From Burkholderiaceae bacterium (GTDB taxonomy: Bacteria > Pseudomonadota > Gammaproteobacteria > Burkholderiales > Burkholderiaceae), in the NCBI GenBank assembly GCA_023253905.1, contig JALREG010000314.1, positions 1 through 29,848 of the forward strand: a stretch of 29,848 nt of DNA, read 5' to 3'. The notes beneath the pieces are model-generated. The model saw only the letters and a program-made list of their open reading frames with translations. It was not told the DNA's origin and made no database searches. This document shows positions 7,427-15,267 of the stretch, in pieces. The first letter of the stretch is position 1, and every line of letters starts with the position of its first letter. Both the position numbers and the translations under genes were made by a program.

Positions 7427-8655
7427 CCGACACCCCCCCACCCACCCTACCCGATCGACCGCCTCGCGCGCTCGAGGGCCTGCGCGTCATCGATCTGTCG
7501 CGCGTTGTCGCCGGCCCCCTCTGCACGCAGACGCTCGCCGATCACGGTGCCGATGTCATCAAGGTCGAGCCGCCCGGTGGCGATGAAACCCGCCATCTGG
7601 GCCCGCCCTTTACCGCCATCGGGTCGGCCGCCTATTTCGGCAACCTCAATCGTGGCAAGCGCGCACTTGCGCTGGATCTCACCCGCCCCGATGCACGCGA
7701 GGTGCTGCTGCGCCTTCTGGAAGGTGCCGATATCCTGGTCGAAAATCTGCTGCCCGGCACCATGGAGCGATGGGGGCTGGGCTTTGAACACGATTTGTTG
7801 CCACGTTTCCCGGGGCTGATCTACTGCTCGATCTCTGGATTCGGTCGCGATGGGCCACTGGGCGGACTGCCCGGCTACGACGCCGTCCTGCAGGCGATGT
7901 GCGGGCTGATGAGCATCAATGGCGATCCTGCGGCTGGCCCCACCCGGGTGGGCGTTCCAATCGTCGATCTGGTGACCGGCCACATGGCGGTGAGCGGCAT
8001 CCTGATGGCGGTCCTGGCACGCACCCGAACAGGTCGCGGACAGCGGGTCGAGGCAACGCTCTTCGACAGCGCACTCAGCATCCTGGTGCCGCAGGCGGTC
8101 AACTGGATGCATTCGGGCCGCGCGCCAGGACTCCTTGGCAGCGCGCATCCCAGCATTGCGGCATACGACCGGTATCGCTGCGCTGACGGCGAGATTTTTT
8201 TGGGTGTGGTCAATGACGGTCAGTTCCGCCGCTTCTGCGAACACGTCGGACTGAACCACCTGCTCACCGACCCACGTTTTTCGAACAATGCGCAGCGGAT
8301 GCAGCACCGGCCGGCGCTTCGGGAAACCATCGAGAAAACGCTCTCCGCGCGCACTCGCTATCCCCTCTGTGATGAACTGATGGCAGCGGGCGTACCCATT
8401 GGTCCGGTCAATTCCATCCCGGAGGCGTTTGCGCTCGAACATACCCGCCATCGCAAAATGGCCGTGACCGGTGAAGGCGACTATCAGAGCACCGGCATTC
8501 CGCTGAAGCTCTCGGACACTCCGGGCTCACCGGGCAAGGCGCCGCCTGCGTTTGCAGCCGACACCGACGCCATCCTCGCCGAGCACGGTTACGACGAAGC
8601 CGGGCGCGCGCGACTGAAAGCAAGCGGAGCGGTACTCGAACGGTTGCCGCGCTGA
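7423..8655 (+). CDS. CaiB/BaiF family III CoA-transferase
   Basis: A 410-residue family III CoA-transferase, which moves CoA between carboxylic acids through an aspartyl-CoA intermediate. Visible family motifs are LRVIDLSRVVAGPLCTQTLA, KVEPPGGDETR, NLNRGKRALALDL and SISGFGRDGP. Then comes LPGYDAVLQAMCGLM, where D153 is the expected catalytic aspartate. Unlike the CoA-transferase at 2620 it lacks the His-Asp racemase signature, so a true transferase is more likely. The start ATG at 7423 overlaps the previous stop by four bases; longer in-frame upstream codons lie inside the dehydratase gene and were rejected. It may recycle CoA onto the incoming acid, working beside the ligase. The acid is not known. 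Confidence 0.9.
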   Translation: MTDTPPPTLPDRPPRALEGLRVIDLSRVVAGPLCTQTLADHGADVIKVEPPGGDETRHLGPPFTAIGSAAYFGNLNRGKRALALDLTRPDAREVLLRLLEGADILVENLLPGTMERWGLGFEHDLLPRFPGLIYCSISGFGRDGPLGGLPGYDAVLQAMCGLMSINGDPAAGPTRVGVPIVDLVTGHMAVSGILMAVLARTRTGRGQRVEATLFDSALSILVPQAVNWMHSGRAPGLLGSAHPSIAAYDRYRCADGEIFLGVVNDGQFRRFCEHVGLNHLLTDPRFSNNAQRMQHRPALRETIEKTLSARTRYPLCDELMAAGVPIGPVNSIPEAFALEHTRHRKMAVTGEGDYQSTGIPLKLSDTPGSPGKAPPAFAADTDAILAEHGYDEAGRARLKASGAVLERLPR

Positions 8656-8705
8656 CACCTTTCGGGCATCGTGACACCCACAATTATCGATAGGAGACAC
8701 CCCCT

Positions 8706-9662
8706 ATGAAATGGCTCGCACTGCTCGCCGTGTCAGCGGCAACCTGCTCTACCGCCGTGCAGGCGCAGGATTACCCCACCCGCCCGGTCCGAATCATCGT
8801 GGCCTACCAGGCCGGACAGGGAACCGACGTTGCAACCCGGTTCGTTGCCGAACAACTCAGCAAGGCCATTGGGCAGAGTTTCTTCATTGAAAACCGCGCC
8901 GGCGCGGGCGGCAACGTCGGCACCGCCGAGGCAGCGCGTGCTGCACCCGATGGCTACACGCTCACCATGGGCACCTCGGGCACACAGACCATGAATCCCT
9001 TTCTCTATGCGTCCACCGGTTACGACGCGGAGAAGGCATTCGAGCCCATCATTCTGGTGAGCCGCTTTCCCATGGTAATTGCCGCGGGCCCTTCGGCCTC
9101 CTTCAAGAGCGTGGCCGAGGTGCTGGCCGCGGCACGCGCCAATCCCAAGGCGGCCGACATGGCGATGCCCAGCACGACGGCACGGCTGGTGGTGGAGTTA
9201 CTGAAAGAGCGTACCGGTATCGGCCTTTTCGGCGTGCCCTACAAAGGTTCGCCTGCAGCGGCCACTGACGTGCTGGGGGGGCAGTTACCCCTCCTGATCG
9301 ACACCATCAGCGCGGCCAAACCCGGGCTCGCGAGCGGCAAGCTCCGTGCACTCGCCGTGACCTCGGCCAAGCCGTCTGCGCTCTTACCCGGGGTACCCAC
9401 GGTGGCCGAGCAGGGCGTTCCAGGATTTGATGTGTCTGCCTGGAATGCGCTCTATGCACCCAAAGGTACGCCGCCCGCCATCATCACGCGTCTCAATGCC
9501 GAAGTGTCCAAGGTGCTCGCCCAGGCCGACACGCAGCAGCGGCTTCTTCAGCTGGGTCACGAGCCAGTGGGGGGCACAGCTGCTGAATTAGCCGCCTTCG
9601 AGAAGACCGAGCGTGCAAAGTGGGAGCCCATCATCCGCAAGGCGGGCCTCAAGGCAGACTGA
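8706..9662 (+). CDS. Bug/TctC-family periplasmic substrate-binding protein
   Basis: A 318-residue Bug-type (tripartite tricarboxylate transporter, TctC) receptor. It has a signal peptide of about 20 residues ending at VQA before QDYPTRPVRIIVAY. The ligand-site loops typical of the family are seen: a glycine-rich AYQAGQGTDVATR, ENRAGAGGNVGTAEAARAAPDGYTL, and later VPYKGSPAAATDVLGGQ. It would bind a small carboxylate in the periplasm. No TctA/TctB membrane genes are in the window, as is common for orphan Bug proteins in Burkholderiales. AGGAG at 8692 supports the start. It sits between the CoA-transferase and the selenoprotein gene on the same strand, so its ligand may be the pathway substrate (inference). 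Confidence 0.93.
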   Translation: MKWLALLAVSAATCSTAVQAQDYPTRPVRIIVAYQAGQGTDVATRFVAEQLSKAIGQSFFIENRAGAGGNVGTAEAARAAPDGYTLTMGTSGTQTMNPFLYASTGYDAEKAFEPIILVSRFPMVIAAGPSASFKSVAEVLAAARANPKAADMAMPSTTARLVVELLKERTGIGLFGVPYKGSPAAATDVLGGQLPLLIDTISAAKPGLASGKLRALAVTSAKPSALLPGVPTVAEQGVPGFDVSAWNALYAPKGTPPAIITRLNAEVSKVLAQADTQQRLLQLGHEPVGGTAAELAAFEKTERAKWEPIIRKAGLKAD

Positions 9663-9678
9663 CTGAAAGGGAGTGTTC

Positions 9679-11406
9679 ATGAACCAGCTTGAGTCGGTCG
9701 TCTGGCCGCGAAGCGCCAGAACGATCACCTCGCGTCCGCTCGCGGCGCGGCTCACCTCACTGGAGGGTAAGCGCATCGCCTTCCTCTGGGACTACCTCTT
9801 CCGCGGCGACGAGATCTGGGAGTTGCTCAAAGCCGAGCTCGCCAGCCGATTTCCTGGCATCCGCTTCATCGACTGGGACCAGTTTGGTTCCACTCACGGC
9901 GAAGACGAGCACCGGGTGCTCGCCGAGCTTCCAGACAAGCTGAAGGCGCTTCAGGTCGACGCCGTCGTCTCCGGAATGGGCTGCTGAGGCAGCTGCACGC
10001 CCGCCGTGTTGCGGGTGAGCGCTGTCGCTGAGCAGGCCGGCATTCCGAGTTCATCGCTCTGCTGCGAGGGCTTCCTGGGGCAGGCCCGTACCACTGCTGA
10101 AGGGTTGGGCTATTCCAGCCTGCCTCTTGCCAAGGTCCCGGGTCACGTCGATGTGCAGCGACCCGACGAACTACGTGCGGGCGTGCTCGGCACCACCGTC
10201 AACGATCTGATTCGAAATCTCACTGAACCCGTGGTCACGGTCGCGCAAAGCCCGGATCCAGGCCCGCGAGAGATCGTCTTCACCGGCACCATTGATGAAA
10301 TCAACCGGTTTTATATCGAGAACGGTTGGAGTGACGGCCTGCCGATCGTTGCCCCCACGATGGCGCGCATTCAGGCCTTCCTCGACTTTGTTGACCGCGA
10401 CCCGGACGAGATCCTTGGCACGCTCCTGCCCGATAACCGACAGGCCACCATCTGGAACGTGGCCGTCAACGGCGTGATCGCCGGGTGCCGTCCTGAGTAC
10501 ATGCCCGTGCTGGTTGCGCTCGTCGAAGCCATGGCCGATGCGCGCTATGGTGTTGAACACAGTGGCAACACGCCCGGCGCGGAAACCCAGATCATTCTCA
10601 ATGGCCCCATCGCCCGTACGCTGGGATTCAATACCGAGCAGGGCGCGCTACGCGACGGATTCCAACCCAACACAGCCATCGGCCGGTTCTGGCGACTCTA
10701 CCTCCGGAACGTTGCGGGCTTCATGCTCCACCAGAACGACAAGGGAACGTTCGGTGGCACATGGAATGTGGTGCTCGCCGAAAACGAGGCAGTGCTCGGG
10801 CGCATTGGCTGGAATAGCGTCGCGCAAGACCTCGGCGAGCCCGCAGGGGGCAACGCGGTCACCATCTCGCGCTTTACCGGACGTAATGTGATCGTCTCGG
10901 TCTTTGGCGACAGTCCCGACAAGGTGCTGCCCTATCTGGCTGACGCCATGGTCACCCACACTACCTGGGAAGTGATCTTCGTGGTGGGGCTGGCAAACGG
11001 AACCTATCAGCCGCTACTGGTGTTGAGCCCCCTGATCGCCGAGATGCTGGCACGCGCCGGAATGTCCAAGGCCGAGCTTCGGCAGCAGCTCTTTGAGCGC
11101 GCCCGCATGCCGGCCAGGCGTTTCGAGAACCTGATGACGAACTGGACCAATCTGGTGCCGGGCGGCAGGCGGGGGCTCTTCGAGATGACCCGGCTTGGAA
11201 AGGCCCCCAAGCTATTCGGCGAGTCGCGCGATCCTGAGCGATTGGTCCCCATCGTCTGTAAACCCGAGGACATCATCATTGCCGTGTGCGGCGATCCGCT
11301 ACGCTCCAACTGCATGTTCATGCCGCATAACGGCATGCTGGGCTACACAACGGTCAAGCCGATCCGTCTGCCTGACCGCTGGGAGCAGCGGGTCGGAGCC
11401 CTTTGA
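9679..11406 (+). CDS. UGSC-family selenoprotein, read through in-frame TGA (Sec103)
   Basis: One frame runs from ATG 9679 (AAAGGGAG just upstream) to a stop at 11404-11406, broken only by TGA at 9985-9987. Read as selenocysteine, it gives 575 residues with Sec at 103 inside GMGC-U-GSCTP, the signature of the UGSC (seleno)protein family. The N-terminal domain (about 25-185) fits that family on both sides of the TGA: LEGKRIAFLWD, VDAVVSGMG, then AVAEQAGIPSSSLCCEGF. Cysteines flank Sec at 102 and 106. The C-terminal part (about 205-575) is homologous to the whole next gene, with GWSDGLPIV and AGCRPE. A SECIS-like hairpin follows the TGA and selB is nearby. The biochemical role is unknown; a selenol-based redox or reductive reaction is inference. 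A nonsense mutation is the main alternative. Confidence 0.85.
9985..9987 (+). other. Selenocysteine codon (UGA) in the UGSC motif
   Basis: The codons are ATG GGC TGC TGA GGC AGC TGC, giving Met-Gly-Cys-Sec-Gly-Ser-Cys. The triplet is in frame with coding sequence on both sides and falls exactly at the U of the family motif. Conventional gene calling would end the first gene here. Confidence 0.85.
9988..10026 (+). promoter_or_regulatory. Bacterial SECIS hairpin inside the selenoprotein gene
   Basis: The 39 bases directly after the TGA fold by hand into one hairpin with 15 pairs. 9988-9993 pair with 10021-10026; U9994 is bulged; 9995-9996 pair with 10019-10020; A9997 faces A10018; 9998-10004 pair with 10011-10017. 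The six-base loop 10005-10010 is CGUGUU. The loop begins 17 bases after the UGA and has G as its second base, matching the bacterial SECIS consensus. A bulged U and loop GU are the SelB contacts known from E. coli fdhF, though here the bulge lies further from the loop. Confidence 0.75.
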
Positions 11407-11428
11407 AGCGCACCTGCCCTCGCGAGCC

Positions 11429-12631
11429 ATGAGCGACGCCCGCCCTCCGACGCACTGGCTGCTGATTCCGGTGGGCCAGCAGGCGGGTGGCGCCTGGATC
11501 GATGACACGGTGTCGGCGCGAATCGCGGAAAGCGACGCGCGCGATTTGCTCTTGGCCCGCTCGCCTCGCGTGGGCCAGTTCCCGAGACAGCGTGTGGAGG
11601 TGATCACCTCGGCCAACCCGGCCGCCGATATCAATGAACTGTACGGGGACCGGGGTTGGACCGATGGGCTTCCCATCGTCCCGCCCGAGGTGAGCGCAGT
11701 CAAACGGATGCTTCTCGGAAGTTCGCGGCCCGCGACCACTGTTCTGGGGGAGCTCGAGCCGCTTCAGGGACAGGCAACGCTAGAAAAAATTGCCGCTAAC
11801 GCAGTGATGGCGGGGTGCCGCCCGGAGCAGTTCCCGATCGTGGTCGCGGCGGTAGAGGCCTTACTCGATCCCGCTTTCAACCTGCGCGGTGTGCAGACCA
11901 CCGACGAGAACGTTGCGCCCCTTCTGGTGGTGAGCGGACCGATCGTGAAGCGTCTCGGCATTAACAGCGGATTCGGTCTACTCGGACCAGGCTGGCGCGC
12001 AAACGCGTCCATCGGTCGCGCGCTTCGGTTCGTGATGCAGAACATCGGTGGCGGCTGGCCGGGCGCTGTCTCCTATGCCGGTCTCGGGCAGGCGGCCCGC
12101 TATTCACTCTGCATTGCGGAAGATGAGACGGGCAGCCCCTGGCCATCGCTGCACACCGATCTCGGGCTGGCACCCGAGGTGAACGCGGTCACGCTGCTGC
12201 GCGCGGAAACCCTGATCAACGTCACCGGGGGATTGGAAGAAATTGCCAGCGCGATGGCCAGTGCAAGTTCAGCCTTCTCCATGCGCTGGGCAGGGATCTC
12301 CACAGTGATCCTGTCACCCGTCGTGGCAAGAATGCTCGCCGGGCAGGGGTTGGACAAAGCGGCCGTGCGTCAGATCTTGTACGAACGCGGGCGCTGGACC
12401 CCCGAGCAGTGGCGCAGTTCCTGGCTTTATCGGACCGTTGGCGACGAGACGCGATGGCCGAATTGGGTGCAGGATGCGGCTTCGCGCGGCTCGATTCCGG
12501 TCACCGCATCGCCCGACGACCTCACCCTGATCGTCGCAGGGGGCGACGTACCGGTTCCCCAGCATGCGTGGTGTCCGGCCTGGGGTTACCCAGCCTGTCG
12601 AGTCACTCGAATCATCGAGGAGAAAGGATGA
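11429..12631 (+). CDS. Paralogue of the C-terminal part of the UGSC selenoprotein
   Basis: A 400-residue protein that lacks a UGSC domain but matches residues about 205-575 of the selenoprotein just upstream. Shared blocks include INELYGDRGWTDGLPIVPPE, AGCRPEQFPIVVAAVEALLD, SGPIVKRLGINSGFG and ASIGRALRFVMQNIGG. The Cys in AGCRPE is common to both and is a candidate redox or metal residue. No signal peptide or membrane segment is evident. The start ATG at 11429 has only a weak GCGAG upstream; the previous stop is 22 bases away. Its stop overlaps the start of the flavoprotein gene (ATGA), so the two are translationally coupled. The fold and function are unknown to me. It may form a hetero-oligomer with the selenoprotein (inference from homology and adjacency). 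Confidence 0.8.
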   Translation: MSDARPPTHWLLIPVGQQAGGAWIDDTVSARIAESDARDLLLARSPRVGQFPRQRVEVITSANPAADINELYGDRGWTDGLPIVPPEVSAVKRMLLGSSRPATTVLGELEPLQGQATLEKIAANAVMAGCRPEQFPIVVAAVEALLDPAFNLRGVQTTDENVAPLLVVSGPIVKRLGINSGFGLLGPGWRANASIGRALRFVMQNIGGGWPGAVSYAGLGQAARYSLCIAEDETGSPWPSLHTDLGLAPEVNAVTLLRAETLINVTGGLEEIASAMASASSAFSMRWAGISTVILSPVVARMLAGQGLDKAAVRQILYERGRWTPEQWRSSWLYRTVGDETRWPNWVQDAASRGSIPVTASPDDLTLIVAGGDVPVPQHAWCPAWGYPACRVTRIIEEKG

Positions 12632-13545
12632 GCGGTCCGCTTGATCTGGCGGTCGTGGGTAGCGGCGTGGCAGCCTATGTGGCAGCCCTCGAGGCTGCGT
12701 CCTCCGGCATGCGGGTGTTGCATCTTGCGGGCGCCGGTCTGCCGGGCGGTCTGGTCGCCAACATCGGTGTACTCGATGACTATCCCGGCGCCCCCGCCCC
12801 GGTATCGGGAGCGGAATTGATCGACTCGCTCGGTCGTCAGGGACTTGAAGCCGGTATCGAACGGGTCGCTCAGGATGCCCAGTCACTCGAACTTGCCACC
12901 GACGGCTTCACGCTCGCGAGCAGCCACGATCGCTGGCAGCCAGCCCAGGTCATCGCCGCCACAGGCGCATCACTGAAACCGCTTTCGGTTCCCGGGGCCG
13001 AGCGCTTCGTCAACCGTGGACTGCTTCAGTGCGCCTGGTGCAACGCTGGGCTTTATCGCGGGCGGCGAGTGGTCGTGGTGGGCGGGGGCGACTCAGCCCT
13101 TCAGGAAGCGCTGCACCTCGCCCGTCACGCCGAATCGGTGGTGATGGTGGTGCGCGGCGATACGCTTCGTGCACGCCAGCGCTTTGCCGCTCGAGCCGCC
13201 GATATCGAGTCGATCGAATTCCGATGGGATAGCGAACTGTTGTCGCTTGAAGGCGCCGAGGCACTTGAAGGTGTCATGATCCGCGATCGCTACGCCACGG
13301 CGCCTGAACGCATCGACTGCGACGCGGTATTCGCCTACATCGGGCTTTCGCCTTGCGCCGACTGGCTGGGCACGCTGGTCGAGCGCGACCCGCAGGGTGC
13401 GGTCATCACCGATGCCAGCCTTCAGACGCGAACCCCCCATCTGTATGCCGTGGGTGCACTTCGCAGCGGATACTCGGGGCGGCTCGCGGTCGCGATCGGC
13501 GAGGCAACGCTGGCCGCCCAACTGGCCGCACGCGTCATCGCCTGA
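12628..13545 (+). CDS. Thioredoxin-reductase-like FAD/NAD(P)H oxidoreductase with CAWC motif
   Basis: A 305-residue flavoprotein of the thioredoxin reductase/AhpF class. The N-terminal FAD-binding motif is VVGSGVAAYVAALEAASSG (residues 9-27). A second nucleotide-binding motif, VVVVGGGDSALQEAL (148-162), would bind NAD(P)H. Between them C135-A-W-C138-N-A takes the place of the redox centre, which is CATCDG in ordinary thioredoxin reductases; the Asp that follows is Asn here. The C-terminal FAD segment TPHLYAVGALRSGYSGRLAVA is shortened and unusual, with YAVGAL in place of FAAGDV. A ribosome-binding site GAGGAGAAAGG precedes the ATG at 12628, which overlaps the upstream stop. It is the obvious candidate electron donor for the selenoprotein (inference from motif and operon position). 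Confidence 0.88.
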   Translation: MSGPLDLAVVGSGVAAYVAALEAASSGMRVLHLAGAGLPGGLVANIGVLDDYPGAPAPVSGAELIDSLGRQGLEAGIERVAQDAQSLELATDGFTLASSHDRWQPAQVIAATGASLKPLSVPGAERFVNRGLLQCAWCNAGLYRGRRVVVVGGGDSALQEALHLARHAESVVMVVRGDTLRARQRFAARAADIESIEFRWDSELLSLEGAEALEGVMIRDRYATAPERIDCDAVFAYIGLSPCADWLGTLVERDPQGAVITDASLQTRTPHLYAVGALRSGYSGRLAVAIGEATLAAQLAARVIA

Positions 13546-13582
13546 CCCGGCACCCTCACCCCTCTTCAACGAAAGGACCGAC

Positions 13583-14338
13583 ATGCGCGACTATCTGGCC
13601 TGGCGAATGGCATTCGGTGTTGCGACGCCTTCGACCAATACGGTGGTTCAGCCCGAATACGACGAGATGCGGCCAGCGGGCATCACCAATCACCTCGGCC
13701 GGATGGTGATTCACGAGCGTCCGGTGAGCAGCTCTGAAGATTTCAATCAACTGGTCGAGGATATCGATCGCGCGCTCGAACCCGCCGTGGCGAGCGTCAT
13801 GGATGCAAGGCCCAATGCGTTTGTGCTCGGCATTTCTGCGCTTGCGGTGTGGGGCGGAAATACGGAGTGGGGTGAGCACCTGAAAGCCCGGATCCGCAAG
13901 GTGGCCGGACACGATATTCCCGTGGCCCTCGCCTCCGATGCGGTGGTTGCGGCGCTCAAGGCGCATGGCGTTAAACGCAGAATCGCAGTGATGGAACCCT
14001 ACTACCCCTCGATTGAGCCACGACTGCAGGGCGTGCTCGGGAGCTTTGGCTACGAGATCCTGCGGTTTAATCACATGCGGGGCAGCAACCCCGCCTCCTA
14101 TTCCGTCCTCACCGCTCAGGACATGATCCGCGCGATGAGATCGATTGACGGCGATGACATCGAAGCCATTGTTCAGTTCGGCGCGAACCTCCCCATGGGC
14201 CGTCTTGCTGACGAGGCTGAGCGCTGGCTCGACAAACCGGTGATCAGCGTGAACGTGGCCACCTACTGGCATGCGCTGCGAATGAACGGCATCACCGACC
14301 GTATCCGCGGGTTCACCCGCTTGTTGTCGGAGTTCTGA
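13583..14338 (+). CDS. Asp/Glu racemase-superfamily protein (maleate isomerase/arylmalonate decarboxylase-like), no cysteines
   Basis: A 251-residue protein resembling maleate cis-trans isomerase and arylmalonate decarboxylase. Visible features are the N-terminal FGVATPSTNTVVQPEYDEM, the middle ALASDAVVAALKAHGVKRRIAVMEPY, and the C-terminal IVQFGANLPMGRLADEAER and PVISVNVATYWHAL. Members normally use one or two active-site cysteines. Here the sequence contains no cysteine: the first site reads GISALAVWGG and the second FGANLPM. Chemistry must therefore differ, or the protein may only bind its ligand. The start at 13583 follows GAAAGGA. It is the last gene of the presumed operon, 37 bases after the flavoprotein gene. 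A link to a dicarboxylate substrate is inference. Confidence 0.82.
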   Translation: MRDYLAWRMAFGVATPSTNTVVQPEYDEMRPAGITNHLGRMVIHERPVSSSEDFNQLVEDIDRALEPAVASVMDARPNAFVLGISALAVWGGNTEWGEHLKARIRKVAGHDIPVALASDAVVAALKAHGVKRRIAVMEPYYPSIEPRLQGVLGSFGYEILRFNHMRGSNPASYSVLTAQDMIRAMRSIDGDDIEAIVQFGANLPMGRLADEAERWLDKPVISVNVATYWHALRMNGITDRIRGFTRLLSEF

Positions 14339-14352
14339 TTCGCTGTACCTGC

Positions 14353-15267
14353 TCAGACCGCCGGGTGCAGGCTACGCTCGGCAGCCTCAACAAACGAGGT
14401 ATCGATATAGGTGTCGGCGCGCATGGAACCGCGGGTGGGCAAATCTCGGATCAGGCTGCTTACCTCAATGAGGGAGCGTACAGCGGCCACCGACGGGCGG
14501 CCGTCCAATGGAAAAATGGTGTCGCGAGTGTACTCAAGCCAGGCCTGATCGGCGTAGCGGCGCTCAACACTGGTTTCGCGACAGGCCACCGCAGCGACCG
14601 CGTCCTGGTCGGCGTAAAACAGACGATGCGCGCGAATGAAGGCTCGCATGAAGCGTACTGCGGTCTCCGGGTTTTTCTGGAGCCAGGATCGCCGGGCATC
14701 CAGCGACGTAAACTGAAAATCGGGAAAGAGGTTGCGCGGGCTGCCGAGATCGGCGAAACCCAGATCGATCGCAATGTGATTCAGGGGCGCACCCTGGAGC
14801 CCGGCGTCGATCTCGCCCGAGCGCAGTCGCTCCCAGCGGGCGAGGATCGGACCGACCGCCACCAGCGTGTAGTCGGCCGGGTGGTGTAACCCGGCATCGG
14901 CGAGTAGCCGCATGACGAGCGAAGAACTGCCTGCTCGCAATGAGGACACCCCGATCGTTGCGCCCCGCAGATCGCCCACTTCGCGCACGCCTGGTCGAGC
15001 AATCAGCGAAAACGGCAGCCGGTTGACGTTACCGCCAATGATCGTGAGATCACCGCCGGATTCACGGTTGAGGAGCGTGTTCTCGGTGACATTGAGCGCC
15101 AGATCGAGCGTACCGCCCGCCAGCCCGTTGGTCACCTGATCGATCGCTTCGATCAGGTGCACCTCGAGCGACAGCCCTTCGGTGCTGAAAAACCCCGCCT
15201 CGATGCCCAGCCAGAGCGGCAGATTGAAGTAATTGCGCGAAACCGCGCCCACTCTGAGTAAGGTCAT
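14353..15267 (-). CDS. NMT1/THI5-like ABC-type substrate-binding protein without signal peptide
   Basis: A 304-residue protein of the NMT1/THI5/SsuA-like binding-protein superfamily. Typical segments are YFNLPLWLGIEAGFFSTEGL (residues about 13-32), a ligand-site stretch VTNGLAGGTLDLALNVTEN, then GVREVGDLRGATIGVSSLRAGSSS, and PETAVRFMRAFIRAHRLF near the C-terminus. The start at 15267 has AGGAGG four bases upstream, and there is no hydrophobic leader before MTLLRVGAV. Export therefore looks unlikely by the Sec route. The protein may be cytoplasmic, perhaps an enzyme or sensor using this fold. No ABC permease or ATPase gene is adjacent. It converges on the racemase-like gene (14 bp apart) and diverges from the TRAP operon. 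The ligand is unknown. Confidence 0.8.
   Translation of the reverse strand: MTLLRVGAVSRNYFNLPLWLGIEAGFFSTEGLSLEVHLIEAIDQVTNGLAGGTLDLALNVTENTLLNRESGGDLTIIGGNVNRLPFSLIARPGVREVGDLRGATIGVSSLRAGSSSLVMRLLADAGLHHPADYTLVAVGPILARWERLRSGEIDAGLQGAPLNHIAIDLGFADLGSPRNLFPDFQFTSLDARRSWLQKNPETAVRFMRAFIRAHRLFYADQDAVAAVACRETSVERRYADQAWLEYTRDTIFPLDGRPSVAAVRSLIEVSSLIRDLPTRGSMRADTYIDTSFVEAAERSLHPAV

Noticed and set aside
7447..8451. 334-codon open frame antisense to the second CoA-transferase gene
   Set aside because: Shadow of a clear family III CoA-transferase; the translation has no family features.
9985..10008. Nonsense mutation or sequencing error splitting an ordinary gene, with a second start near 10003-10008
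   Set aside because: The TGA falls precisely at the U of the UGSC motif, the frame is unbroken on both sides, a SECIS-like hairpin follows, and selB is present. A separate start there would also lack a ribosome-binding site and lose the motif. Not excluded without data, but less likely.
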